A stretch of DNA of 64,000 nucleotides from Candidatus Woykebacteria bacterium RBG_13_40_15 (GTDB lineage: Bacteria; Patescibacteria; Microgenomatia; Woykebacterales; RBG-16-39-9b), in assembly GCA_001816655.1 (NCBI GenBank), contig MHCP01000028.1, forward strand, positions 35,836 to 99,835, in the 5' to 3' direction. Under the pieces are notes generated by a model, which saw only the letters and a list, made by a program, of their open reading frames with translations, did no database searches and was not told where the DNA came from. Below, one piece after another: positions 39,015 through 48,663 of the stretch (position 1 is its first letter; every line of letters begins with the position of its first letter). A program made the position numbers and the translations under genes.

Positions 39015-39356
39015 CTACTGCTTCGAGGCCTCCTTCTCCCGGGTCACTTCCTCATCGAGGTATCGGGCAATCTCCTGAAGAGCCGCCTCTCTTTCCGTAC
39101 CACGGAGACGTGCAACGGAGAATTTCAGTTGGCCACTCGAGGAAGCGAGTCGTTCGAGTTTACCCAAACAGGGTTTTAGCTGCAGAATACCCTCCGCGAG
39201 GATGCCAAGCGCTGCACCACTTCTCTTCTCGGCCGGAATAGTTCTGGGAAACTGTATCTCCAGAACCCAGGAAAGCTTCAGTACTCGAAGTACAATCCCC
39301 CGCTTACTAGTCAAGAGCTCGTGGTTGCCTATTCTCCTAATGGAATATGGCCGCAT
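39015..39356 (-). CDS. Hypothetical 113-residue protein, GC-rich orphan
   Basis: No family recognised. Start fixed at ATG 39356 by TAGGAGGGAGTTCC; a longer frame to 39398 runs through the ribosome site. Basic protein, beta-like first half (RIGNHELLTSKRGIVLRVLK) and helical, Glu-rich second half ending VTREKEASKQ. No membrane segment. GC-rich codons against the AT-rich topA and cohesin genes. A TAAAAT box about 75 nt upstream may drive it. Confidence 0.68.
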   Translation of the reverse strand: MRPYSIRRIGNHELLTSKRGIVLRVLKLSWVLEIQFPRTIPAEKRSGAALGILAEGILQLKPCLGKLERLASSSGQLKFSVARLRGTEREAALQEIARYLDEEVTREKEASKQ

Positions 39357-39452
39357 GGAACTCCCTCCTATTTCTTGGGCAACTGCCGAATAGATCAATT
39401 ATCTTCCTTAAAGCAGACATTATTTTAACATAGTAGAAAAAGCAAAATGTTA

Positions 39453-40709
39453 TTAGCTAAGGTCAGGAGGACTTTCAGGAGGGTTTTGAGGAGGATTTAA
39501 AGTATTCGAAATTGCTTCTTTCAACTTCCCTTTCCTTTTCTCCCATATAACTAAAATAGCGATTAACGCTAGGATTGCTACAACTACAAAGGCTGGTAAA
39601 GCTACTCTCAATATCCCTTGTAAACTTACTTCGCCAGCAAAAGCTGTAACCTGATACTCCTGCCGGCTCTTCGAAGCTTTTACGTCGATTTCTGCACCAA
39701 AAGTCTCTTCTCCAGATGTTAAATTTACCCCATGCTTACCTAAAGAGATGTCTTCAAATTTTACTATTCCTTCTTTGTCCGTAGTCGCTTCCTCCAAACC
39801 AGGATAAATCTTCACTTTTATTCCGGAGAGAGGTTTACCGGCTGGATCGGAGACTTTTATTTGGATAGAATAACCCTTTGTTTTGAATGATAAAATTTTG
39901 CTAGTCGCGGCGTTGCCAGCCTCATCTGCACTTATAACTTTATAATAGTAAGTGGTCCCTGGAACAAGAAAATTGCCGGAAAGATTGATAACTTGGCTAG
40001 TTCTTAATCCTCCGTTTGAGGCAGAAAGGCCAAGATTCTGGGAAATACCATAATTAACAGTTGAATTTGCTGGTTCATTGGTCTTCCAAGAAATTGTCGC
40101 CGAATTTAAACCAGGCTTGCTAACTTTTATATTTGAAATTACCGGGGCAGTCTTATCAACTGGTTTGGGGGTAGATGTAGATGTTACCGGGGCAGTCTTA
40201 TCAACTGGTTTGGGGGTAGATGTAGTAGATGTAAAGCTGTAAGTTCCACCGCTTGATCCTGTCATTATGTTTATTCCGTCATTAACTATTGCTGAGCCTC
40301 CTGAAAAAGAGACCGTGGCCAAGCCCGAGGAAACCTTGGCTCTGAAAGTCAGTGTTGCCAGTAGCTTGTCTCCAACTACCGGGCTTAAGGTTCCTCGACT
40401 GATTGTTATTGAACCTCCCCCACCACTACTTGGTGCTTCTATCTCGAATGCACTACCTGCTGAACTAATGCCAAGAAAATCCAATGAAGCTGTGGGATAA
40501 GTAAGGTTTGCTGTTACAGCGTTCGCGGGAGTTCCTCCCGTGTTAACTCGCACAGAAACAGAAAATGTTGCTCCTTGGACGACTGTAGCTGAGCCTGGTG
40601 ACAAATAGAGACTGCCTCCAGCAAAAACTTTTGAAAGAGGGGCCAATGGGAAAATTAAAATTATAGAAACTAAACCTGCTATTAACAACTTGGGCAGCTG
40701 TTTTATCAT
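39453..40709 (-). CDS. Cohesin-domain surface protein with C-terminal membrane anchor
   Basis: N-terminal signal sequence (about residues 8-30), a cohesin-like domain (about 31-160: GGSLYLSPGSATVVQGATFS, then ANLTYPTASLDFLGI and VGDKLLATLTFRAKV), a Thr/Pro linker containing a 15-residue tandem duplication, a fibronectin-III-like domain (about 195-280, ATISWKTNEPANSTVNYG), a carboxypeptidase-regulatory-like domain (about 285-350) and a transmembrane helix (about 370-392) before a short cytoplasmic tail. It would display a dockerin receptor on the cell surface. Two bases downstream of the cohesin-dockerin gene, so coexpressed. Confidence 0.82.
   Translation of the reverse strand: MIKQLPKLLIAGLVSIILIFPLAPLSKVFAGGSLYLSPGSATVVQGATFSVSVRVNTGGTPANAVTANLTYPTASLDFLGISSAGSAFEIEAPSSGGGGSITISRGTLSPVVGDKLLATLTFRAKVSSGLATVSFSGGSAIVNDGINIMTGSSGGTYSFTSTTSTPKPVDKTAPVTSTSTPKPVDKTAPVISNIKVSKPGLNSATISWKTNEPANSTVNYGISQNLGLSASNGGLRTSQVINLSGNFLVPGTTYYYKVISADEAGNAATSKILSFKTKGYSIQIKVSDPAGKPLSGIKVKIYPGLEEATTDKEGIVKFEDISLGKHGVNLTSGEETFGAEIDVKASKSRQEYQVTAFAGEVSLQGILRVALPAFVVVAILALIAILVIWEKRKGKLKEAISNTLNPPQNPPESPPDLS
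40141..40224. repeat. 45-bp in-frame tandem duplication in the linker
   Basis: Unit of 45 bp (15 codons) repeated almost twice, encoding the linker TSTPKPVDKTAPV twice. Typical slippage in a Pro/Thr linker; it lengthens the arm between cohesin and FnIII domains. Confidence 0.85.
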
Positions 40710-40710
40710 T

Positions 40711-42528
40711 TTATGTTCCCCACCTTGAAAGTAGTATACTTAAATCAAATATATCAACTATCCCACTACTATTCAAATCTGCCGCCACATTGCTGCTTCC
40801 CCACCTAGTCAGAAGGATGCTTAAATCAAAGATGTCTACTTTCCCATCACCGTTTATATCCGCTGTCTTTCTGGTTGTCGCTGAAGCGGTGCTTGAAGAG
40901 GTAGAAGCACTTCCGACTTTATCAATTGCTTTGACGTAGTAACTATAAGAAGTTGCTGGCGTTAACCCAGTGTCGTTATAACTAGTGGTGTTAACTAAAC
41001 CCGTGTTAATCTTAATGCCGCCGCGGTAAATATCATAACCGGCCACTCCGATCGCATCTGTACTAGCCGTCCAGGTAAGATTGATTTGAGTACCGCTGAC
41101 AGCAGTAGCCGTCAATCCAGTTGGTGCTGATGGCAGTGTATTATCAGTAGTAACGTTTATTGTAGCCGCATTAGTATTACCAGCGTTATCATAGGTGGTT
41201 GCCAAAATAGCGTGATTCCCATCGGCCATTGTGGTCGTATCCCAGCTGTATAAGTAGGGGGAGGATATGTCGGTAACTTTTAAGCTTCCGTCGATACGAA
41301 ACTCAACCTTTGAAATTCCATTGGCATCTGAGGTTGTAACCGCTATATTAACGGTCCCACGTAGAAAAGCGGCGGCTGCTGGCGAGGTAATAGAAGCGGT
41401 CGGAGAAGTATTGTCAACCGTCACCGCCACAGCGGAAGAGTTACCCACATTACCAGCATTATCATAGGCTTTGGCTGATAAGCTGTGCGAACCATCGGTC
41501 ACCGCTGTTGTATCCCAGGAATAAGCAAAGGGGGAAGACGTGTCAGTAGATTTCAACCCCCCATCAACATAAAATTCGACTTTTGTTACACCGACAGTGT
41601 CGGAAGCAGTCGCTGTTGCATTCACCGTTCCCCGAACAAGTGCTCCACCAACAGGTGCGGAGATGTAAACTGTGGGAGCATTATTATCAACGATAACATT
41701 AATCGTTGCTGTAGTTGTATTATTCGAGTCATACGCTTTTGCTGATATGGTGTGACCGCCATCAGTTAATGTCGTGGCATCTAAAGAATATGCGTAGGGC
41801 GTCGTTGTGTCGATACTTTTGGAACTGCCATCCACCAAGAATTCTACTTGGGTTACGCCTAAATCATCTGAAGCAGTCGCCGTAACATTAACTGTTCCTT
41901 TAACAGTTGAGCCGGCCGCTGGATTGGTAATCGTTACCGTTGGCGGCGGATTGACAACAGTGAAAGTACCGCTAGTTGTATTACCTAAAATGTCGATGTT
42001 GTCCGTACTTCGCACGATTGCAGATCCGGCTGCAAAACTTACCGCTGTTGCACCAGGCACATATTTTGCTTTAAAAGTAACTGTCGCCACGAGTTGATCA
42101 CCAGTAACCGGTGTCGCACCACCGGCTAACGCTCTGGCGATCCGGATTGAGCCAGCCCCACCGCTACCTTCCGCGACGGTTGTAAACGAGGTACCGGCGG
42201 GCGGATTATCAAGACTGACAAAATCTAGCTTTGTAGCATCATACGTTAAGTTAGCTTGGACGGCATTAACCGGTTCAGTATTACTGTTTTCTCTGACCTG
42301 GACAGTGAAGTTTGTTCCTTGGTTAATGCTCTGAGTTGCTGGTGAAATGGATAAAGTTATCCCAGCCAGGGCCCTACTTCGAAATTCCCGGGCGTTTAGC
42401 ACCGCAATTACCGTCAGCGGGATAGAAATCAAAATAATTAGGGTAGCTAAAATCACCGGTAAATCTTTTGGGTTATAAGGTGGGTTGATAATTCGGCGGT
42501 ATTTTCTAAGCAACTCGGCAGTTTTCAT
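40711..42528 (-). CDS. Cohesin- and dockerin-bearing adaptor protein, N-terminally anchored
   Basis: 605 residues. N-terminal cytoplasmic module KYRRIINPPYNPKDLP (about 9-24) then one transmembrane helix (about 25-46); cohesin-like domain (about 55-185, TLSISPATQSINQGTNFTVQ); three Ig-like repeats (about 190-465), each with the pattern GxVNxTxxASDxxGVTKVEFxVDG; a fibronectin-III-like domain (about 470-550); and a type I dockerin with two calcium loops (DINGDGKVDIFDLSILLTRW and DLNSSGIVDIFDLSILLSRW). Having both partners in one chain is the logic of an adaptor scaffoldin. Operon with the anchored cohesin protein. Confidence 0.82.
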   Translation of the reverse strand: MKTAELLRKYRRIINPPYNPKDLPVILATLIILISIPLTVIAVLNAREFRSRALAGITLSISPATQSINQGTNFTVQVRENSNTEPVNAVQANLTYDATKLDFVSLDNPPAGTSFTTVAEGSGGAGSIRIARALAGGATPVTGDQLVATVTFKAKYVPGATAVSFAAGSAIVRSTDNIDILGNTTSGTFTVVNPPPTVTITNPAAGSTVKGTVNVTATASDDLGVTQVEFLVDGSSKSIDTTTPYAYSLDATTLTDGGHTISAKAYDSNNTTTATINVIVDNNAPTVYISAPVGGALVRGTVNATATASDTVGVTKVEFYVDGGLKSTDTSSPFAYSWDTTAVTDGSHSLSAKAYDNAGNVGNSSAVAVTVDNTSPTASITSPAAAAFLRGTVNIAVTTSDANGISKVEFRIDGSLKVTDISSPYLYSWDTTTMADGNHAILATTYDNAGNTNAATINVTTDNTLPSAPTGLTATAVSGTQINLTWTASTDAIGVAGYDIYRGGIKINTGLVNTTSYNDTGLTPATSYSYYVKAIDKVGSASTSSSTASATTRKTADINGDGKVDIFDLSILLTRWGSSNVAADLNSSGIVDIFDLSILLSRWGT

Positions 42529-42569
42529 TTCTTTATTTAAGTATTGCCCCTTGTCGTTTACTTGTCAAC

Positions 42570-45134
42570 CTAACTCCCCCAATAAGAAAGGAGAATCGAG
42601 AGATCGAAGATATCTACTGTACCATTTTTATTTAAATCGGCGGTCGTATCGCTGCTTCCCCAACGAGTCAAAAGGATAGAAAGATCAAAGATATCGACTT
42701 TTCCGTCACTATTCAAATCCCCAGTCTTTGTTAAGCTGGTTACTTGATAAACCGCACTTGTCGAAGCGCTGTAACTGGCAGCCGAAGAATTGGTCGCGGT
42801 AGTGGAGATTGTGTAGTTACCGGCGGAAGCTGAGGTTGATGATGTCACTTTGATTGTTGAACTCCCATTCGCGCCGGAAGTTAAGGTTAAAGATGCTGGT
42901 GTGAATGTGGCTGACCAACCAGTTGGGACAATACTAGAGAGCGAAAAGGTTGAGCTGCCACAGACTGAATTGTCACTATTAGTCACCGATACTGTATAGC
43001 TTAAGGTGGTTCCGGCTGTTCCTCCCTGGCTGGCGGGAGCTAAACTCACAGTTGGATTGGCTCTGGTGCAGGTTGCATTATTAACTGTCACTGACACGGT
43101 ACTTGCGCCACCCAGGTTATTTGGAACACCAAAAGCTTCACCGGATTTATCATAAGCTGTGGCGGTAAGGGTATATCCACCATCCGCTACTTTCGTCGTA
43201 TCCCAAGGTACACTAAATGGCTCTGTCGTATCGGTAGCAATTACTTGCCCCATTCCCCCGTAGGGAATGTAAGCGAATTCCACTTCTTTAATACCAGAGG
43301 CATCGGCGGCGTTGGCAGCAATTGTAACCGTGCCCGAAACTGTTGCTCCGGAACTTGGCGCAGTAATCGAAACAGTTGGAACGGTAAAGTCGGTCTTGCC
43401 TAGAACAACATTTAAAGTTAAAGCCGAGGCGGTTGCCGATGTCACCGCTATTCGGGTACCGGTATCCGGATCGGTGAAAGACGAGCCAGGCGTCACAACG
43501 ATTGTACTAATACTAATAGGCGGGGTTGGATCAAGAAGCGCGGTCTTGTTAATTGGGGAAAGAGGGATGTGAAGAAGAGCGCCTTGGTAAACACTGTCTG
43601 ACGGGCTTTTTGCCGAATCAAAACCAATTGGTTGGCGGTATTCAACATAGAGATAATCGGCCGTAGACTGGCCCCGCTGAATCTTCAAGGCTTTCAGGCT
43701 AGCTGTAGCTCTCTCAATCGGTTCTAAAACATAAGCCCCACTAGTCGTAACTGTCTGAATATTGGTCGGGTCAAACCAACCCACATTTTCTTTATGGGCA
43801 GCGTTGAAGTGAAAAGGTGGGCTAGTAGACCCCATAATATCGTAGGGATCACCATATTCGTAAACAGTACAGCCAGAGGGGGCAATAGTGACGCTGCCGC
43901 AATCAAGTAGTGAGGCGTGGCCACTACCAAAGCCATGGCCTAGTTCATGACCGACTAGCCCAAGATCAAACCCATAATTCGACACAATGGAAGCCCAGGA
44001 TAAACTGACATTACCGTCAGCGGTAACTATTGTAGTTTTCCCTATGCTGGCCGCTCCTGCCCAACCGCAGCTCGGACCATAAGGGGCAATAATAACAAGA
44101 CGGCTGTAGTTTGGAAAATAAACAGCACTGTCAGCTAAATTTATAGCTTCCTGCAAAACAGTACCACCGGCACTGCAGGTTTGGTCTATCGGTAGTGTAT
44201 ACCAACCATAAACATCACCGGTTATGCTGATTTTGTTGTAGGAAAGTTCAGCGTAGAAATTATTAATCTGCGTATCAACAAAATTATCCACCTGGGCGCT
44301 GGTAAAAGAGGGCTGAGCGGTGTTTTGAAAATTTACCAGTAAAGTGACTGTTCTCTGTTGCCCCAGAACCGGTGGATTGCCCGGTTGCGACACCACATCA
44401 ATCCCGCCTTTAAGGTCGCCGGCTTGGGAAAGCGGGCGGCTGCCATCAAAAACAAGATCATTATCAATCTGCATTCCTTTGACTTTAACCCTGGTTCGGG
44501 ATTCTAAAAAGGCCCGAAGACCACCGGCCGGATGGATACTTATCTTTTTTCCGCTGTCAGTTTTCAGGGTATAACTGGTTGTGCTTGTTCCTTCCTTGAA
44601 AAAGTCGGCGTGCACTACCTCAAGCTGTCCCTCAATGGTTGCTGATCTTTCCAGACAGTTTTGCGCTAATGGGGCAAAGTTGCTTCTCTCCTGATCAGAA
44701 AGAAGCGAGTTTAAAGCCTGGTCGGGATTTTGGCGCATGGTTTCCACTAAGTCGCTCTTTCGTTCTTGAAGGAGACTCTGAAGTTCTTTGGCGGCTTTCA
44801 CGCTGCCATCTTTTTTAAACTCTTGCTGCTTTTGGGTAAGATCCACCGTAACACTGGCAAGCTTTGAAGCAGCAACTTTAGCTCTGTTTTTATCCGGTCT
44901 TTCGCTAAAACTTTCCAAAGGTTCCGCCGAACAGTAAACCTTCTGAACTATCTGCTGACCACTTGGATTAGCTACTGCTTTCGAAGTCGGCTCCCTAGTC
45001 TGCAGAATAGAAATTACGGTCAAGGGGATGGTGATAAGAAGAAACACGGTTAAAAAAAGGCTTATCAAATCCCTTGGATCATAAGGGGGATTAATGCTTT
45101 TGCGATACTTTTGAAAAAGATCGGCAGCCCTCAC
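42570..45134 (-). CDS. Dockerin-bearing M11/gametolysin-like metalloprotease
   Basis: 854 residues. Same N-terminal module (KYRKSINPPYDPRDLI, about 9-24) and transmembrane helix; a propeptide-like helical region (about 60-170); a metallopeptidase domain with LVGHELGHGFGSGH (about 394-407; HExxHxxGxxH) and Met-turn DPYDIMGS (about 430); Ig-like domains (about 600-700); a Ser/Thr-rich beta domain; and a C-terminal dockerin (DLNSDGKVDIFDLSILLTRW, then DLNKNGTVDIFDLSILLSYW). The spacing of the zinc ligands fits peptidase family M11. Probably a cell-attached secreted protease, held or docked through its dockerin. Confidence 0.85.
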   Translation of the reverse strand: MRAADLFQKYRKSINPPYDPRDLISLFLTVFLLITIPLTVISILQTREPTSKAVANPSGQQIVQKVYCSAEPLESFSERPDKNRAKVAASKLASVTVDLTQKQQEFKKDGSVKAAKELQSLLQERKSDLVETMRQNPDQALNSLLSDQERSNFAPLAQNCLERSATIEGQLEVVHADFFKEGTSTTSYTLKTDSGKKISIHPAGGLRAFLESRTRVKVKGMQIDNDLVFDGSRPLSQAGDLKGGIDVVSQPGNPPVLGQQRTVTLLVNFQNTAQPSFTSAQVDNFVDTQINNFYAELSYNKISITGDVYGWYTLPIDQTCSAGGTVLQEAINLADSAVYFPNYSRLVIIAPYGPSCGWAGAASIGKTTIVTADGNVSLSWASIVSNYGFDLGLVGHELGHGFGSGHASLLDCGSVTIAPSGCTVYEYGDPYDIMGSTSPPFHFNAAHKENVGWFDPTNIQTVTTSGAYVLEPIERATASLKALKIQRGQSTADYLYVEYRQPIGFDSAKSPSDSVYQGALLHIPLSPINKTALLDPTPPISISTIVVTPGSSFTDPDTGTRIAVTSATASALTLNVVLGKTDFTVPTVSITAPSSGATVSGTVTIAANAADASGIKEVEFAYIPYGGMGQVIATDTTEPFSVPWDTTKVADGGYTLTATAYDKSGEAFGVPNNLGGASTVSVTVNNATCTRANPTVSLAPASQGGTAGTTLSYTVSVTNSDNSVCGSSTFSLSSIVPTGWSATFTPASLTLTSGANGSSTIKVTSSTSASAGNYTISTTATNSSAASYSASTSAVYQVTSLTKTGDLNSDGKVDIFDLSILLTRWGSSDTTADLNKNGTVDIFDLSILLSYWGS

Positions 45135-45198
45135 AATTAAATTGTAGGATTCAATTTCTGACCTGTCAACTTGGACGGGGAATAGGAACCAGAGCCCT

Positions 45199-48100
45199 TT
45201 AAATTCCCCAGTGGGAAAGGAGAATCGAGAGATCGAAGATATCTACTGTACCATTTTTATTCAAATCAGCGGCTGTATCGCTGCTTCCCCAACGAGTCAA
45301 AATGATAGAAAGATCAAAGATATCTACCTTGCCATCGCCATTTATATCGCCGATCTTGCCTGCGTTTGAGACATTCACAGTAATGGTTGCTGATGTACCA
45401 ATATTATTGGCGGCATCATAGGCTTTGGCGGAAAGTGTATGGGAGCCGTTGGAATAAGCTGTAGTATTCCAAGAAAAACTGTATGGGCTTGTTGTATCTG
45501 TAGTATTCAATGTCCCATCAACCAAAAAATCCACTTCGGTTACCCCAGTGTTATCCGAAGCAGTAGCCGCAACTGCTACTGTTCCCGAAACCGCTGCTCC
45601 CACCGCAGGCGAAGTGATAGCCACTGTCGGCGGAGTTATATCACTAGTCTCGTAAGTAATAACTAACTCACCTATATTTGCCCACGAGGAATCCCTCTCA
45701 AAGGAAATCAAGGGACCAGCAGTTGCTGAACCATTATTACTAATAACAAAAGCCATTGACTTCCCACTCTCCCAGTTTTCTTGATCAACTAACTCCTGCA
45801 CAATCGAAGTAATCTTCGAGGTAAACTCATAGCTACCAAAACTAGTGATATTCCAATCTGCGTAAGCAACGGTGGTCGGTAAATTCGCTGGGTTATTGCT
45901 TGTGGAAAAAGTAGCCACATCCGGATCAGCCACGCCCTTCAGCTTCAAGTTCAAAGCCGGAACCGCATTATTTGGTGAAAAAATAAGGGCCGCATTAGTA
46001 ATTTTTGCCCCACGGGGAATATGAAGATCTGTAAACCGAAAACCAGTGGTAAGATTTTTTGAACACGAAGGATTGTAACCGATCCAAAGATTATCCCCCG
46101 TAAGCTCCAGGAAACAACTATCAACTGCATCGTCAGAGCCAAGTGTGATTTTTTTGAATACATTGGTAACAGGAGGGATTGTCGGATCCGGCGTAATGCC
46201 AGGATCAGTGTTGAACGGGTTCTTATAAATAAGAACGCGGCTCCGATTACCATCGACAATATATAAATTGTCGAATTTATCAAAAGTAGCCCCAAGCGGC
46301 AATATAGTAAAATCTCTAAGATAGCCGGTTGGAAGGATTTCAGGACCGGTTGGATCATCATAGTAGCCAATAAAACCTCCATGCTTATACGCATTGTAAC
46401 CAACTGCCATTCGGTTAGTAGAGTCAAAGGCCGGCTCCCAAGTAGCAGCAATTTGGGAACTTTTTTCGGGAAAACTTTTGGCTGCAAAGGGCCCAAAGCA
46501 CACTTTCGTATTATTCTCTGTGCAAGCATCAATCACGCTTTGGGTAAAAATAAGCAGGCGGAAGTTGCCGCTTGCCTCAAGAGAATGATCAGAAACGTAA
46601 AGATTCCCTTTTCGATCAAAAGAAAGAGCGCCGGGAGCATTAAGAAAATTTAACGGGGGTGCTTGACCCTCGCTAAAAGTTTGACCGCGATTTGGCAATA
46701 CGCTAGTTGCGTCCTCTTGACCAAGAATAACATCAACAACCGGATTTGATCCCAGCGGATCTCTGACTCTAAATACCCGGTTGTTGCCCGGTTCCGAAAT
46801 CCAAAGGTATTCCCCATGAGCAGTTGGAGCAATTCCGGGAGAGTCTCTCGTTTCTGGTATCTGGCCACCGCCTAAAACATTAAAGGGGTAACCAATAATT
46901 TTAATCAGCTTATCCCCGATTTTAACCGGCGCCTGAAAAACCCTGACATTGTAGTCGGTTCTAACCCAAATCCTGCTATCAGCGTCGGATTTAATTTGAG
47001 TATAGTAGCCGCGAATAACATTTCCTTCCAAAGTTTCGAGATCTCTCTGGCCAATAACTCCATCAGCGGGCTGCCCGCTCACCAAAGAAGTAGGATTATT
47101 CCAAAAAAGGATTCTCGCTGCCCCATCACTAACAAAAAGCTGGTTGGCAGCGACAGCAATACCGCTGCCAGATATCATTCTTCTGCCACTAATACCATTA
47201 GGCTCCCCGGGAGCAATGGGACTGAATAAATCACGGTTTGGATTAAGTGATGACGCTGGGTTAACTAGCGGATTATTAAAAAGATAAACCGATGCCCCAG
47301 TACCGTCGGATCTTGCAACAAGCACATTACCCTGAGCATCAATTCCAATTTCTCCTAAGCTAGCTCCACCATCTGGATTTAGGGTTTTTTTAAGTGTAGC
47401 TCCATCCCAGCCAAAAAGAACAACTTTGCCATGCTGCGAATCATTAATCCACAAGCCTGCTCCGCTTGGATCAACTTCACCCATATAAGGCACCCGCAGC
47501 CCTGTTCCGAAAGTACCAGAAGCTGTCATACCATTGGTGAAATCAGGATTGGGTGTGAAAACTAAAACCCGGTCATTGCCTCCATCAGCAACGTAGAGCT
47601 TGCCATCCGGACCAAAGCGCAGAGAGTTGGGATTTGCCATTTGATTTAAACCGCTTCCTTTGTGATCCCAGCCAGTACCAGAAGTAAAGTTATCTTGCCC
47701 CAGAACTAAATTAGCGGTTTTTGCAAACAAGCCGGTGGCTTTATCCTTTGGAAATCGCAAAACTCTATTGTTACCCTCATCAGCCACCCACAAATCTCCT
47801 TTCGCATCAATCGCAACCCCCACACCATGGTAAGACCCAGCAGCTAAATCGTAAAAACAAAGAGTAGAAGCTGTCGGTTGATTTTCCGGGCTTCCAAAAG
47901 AAGCTGAATTCTGGTTGCAGAGATTGCCAGTAAAATCAGTCTGCCCAATCACCTGACTGGCGGAAGCATTGGTAACCCAGGGGTTGTCGTAAACCAAAAC
48001 GCGGTGATTTTCCAAATCCGGAACAACTAATCTGCCACCGTCAAGATCCATACCAATAAAGCTTAAGATTTCGTCCGGGCTATTTACCCCATCATCCATG

Positions 48101-48621
48101 CCGCAGAGAGTTTGGGCGGAAGCCGGAGCCCTGGTTGGATAATTTTGAAAAGACAAATCCCGGTTGCAGGCGCCCCAATCGCTGAGGGAGGGCTGCCCAA
48201 TAACAATATCGGCACTACAGGCAGAGGATCCCGAGTAACACTTAGCTAAATCAATACCAAGGATACGGCTACGTTGGGCATCAAAGATATAGGCTCTACC
48301 CGGATTGGTAGAGCGATCAACCAATACCCCGCCAACTTTCCGCACATTGTAAGGTAGAATTTCGCCCCTAGAAAGCTCCCCAAAATCCCTTTGGCCTAAA
48401 ATTACATCTGCCCAAAGATCCCCAGATACACCTCGAACCGATTGACTCGCTGCTTTTGGCTGATAACTTCTTATATTAAAAACTGCAAAAACTGTCAAAG
48501 GAATTGCTACAAGGATAAATATCGTAGCTAAAATTGGAAGTAGGTCCTTACGGCTGTAGGGCGGATTTATACTTTTCCGATATTCGACAGCAGATTTTTG
48601 GAACAGATTACAGGCTCTCAT
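45199..48621 (-). CDS. Dockerin-bearing NHL/beta-propeller surface protein
   Basis: 1140 residues, the largest gene. N-terminal module EYRKSINPPYSRKDLLP (about 13-29) and transmembrane helix; then many NHL-like repeats (for example DLWVADEGNNRVLRFP and KLYVADGGNDRVLVFTPNP, about 90-840) building one or more beta-propellers; a DNRLRE-like beta domain (about 870-1010); one Ig-like repeat (about 1015-1085); and a C-terminal dockerin (DINGDGKVDIFDLSIILTRW, DLNKNGTVDIFDLSILLSHW). Likely a ligand-binding or scaffold component of the cohesin-dockerin assembly. No catalytic residues recognised. Confidence 0.85.
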   Translation of the reverse strand: MRACNLFQKSAVEYRKSINPPYSRKDLLPILATIFILVAIPLTVFAVFNIRSYQPKAASQSVRGVSGDLWADVILGQRDFGELSRGEILPYNVRKVGGVLVDRSTNPGRAYIFDAQRSRILGIDLAKCYSGSSACSADIVIGQPSLSDWGACNRDLSFQNYPTRAPASAQTLCGMDDGVNSPDEILSFIGMDLDGGRLVVPDLENHRVLVYDNPWVTNASASQVIGQTDFTGNLCNQNSASFGSPENQPTASTLCFYDLAAGSYHGVGVAIDAKGDLWVADEGNNRVLRFPKDKATGLFAKTANLVLGQDNFTSGTGWDHKGSGLNQMANPNSLRFGPDGKLYVADGGNDRVLVFTPNPDFTNGMTASGTFGTGLRVPYMGEVDPSGAGLWINDSQHGKVVLFGWDGATLKKTLNPDGGASLGEIGIDAQGNVLVARSDGTGASVYLFNNPLVNPASSLNPNRDLFSPIAPGEPNGISGRRMISGSGIAVAANQLFVSDGAARILFWNNPTSLVSGQPADGVIGQRDLETLEGNVIRGYYTQIKSDADSRIWVRTDYNVRVFQAPVKIGDKLIKIIGYPFNVLGGGQIPETRDSPGIAPTAHGEYLWISEPGNNRVFRVRDPLGSNPVVDVILGQEDATSVLPNRGQTFSEGQAPPLNFLNAPGALSFDRKGNLYVSDHSLEASGNFRLLIFTQSVIDACTENNTKVCFGPFAAKSFPEKSSQIAATWEPAFDSTNRMAVGYNAYKHGGFIGYYDDPTGPEILPTGYLRDFTILPLGATFDKFDNLYIVDGNRSRVLIYKNPFNTDPGITPDPTIPPVTNVFKKITLGSDDAVDSCFLELTGDNLWIGYNPSCSKNLTTGFRFTDLHIPRGAKITNAALIFSPNNAVPALNLKLKGVADPDVATFSTSNNPANLPTTVAYADWNITSFGSYEFTSKITSIVQELVDQENWESGKSMAFVISNNGSATAGPLISFERDSSWANIGELVITYETSDITPPTVAITSPAVGAAVSGTVAVAATASDNTGVTEVDFLVDGTLNTTDTTSPYSFSWNTTAYSNGSHTLSAKAYDAANNIGTSATITVNVSNAGKIGDINGDGKVDIFDLSIILTRWGSSDTAADLNKNGTVDIFDLSILLSHWGI

Positions 48622-48663
48622 GAAGTTAACTTAATTTTCGCTTATTGGACTTTCACTGTCAAT

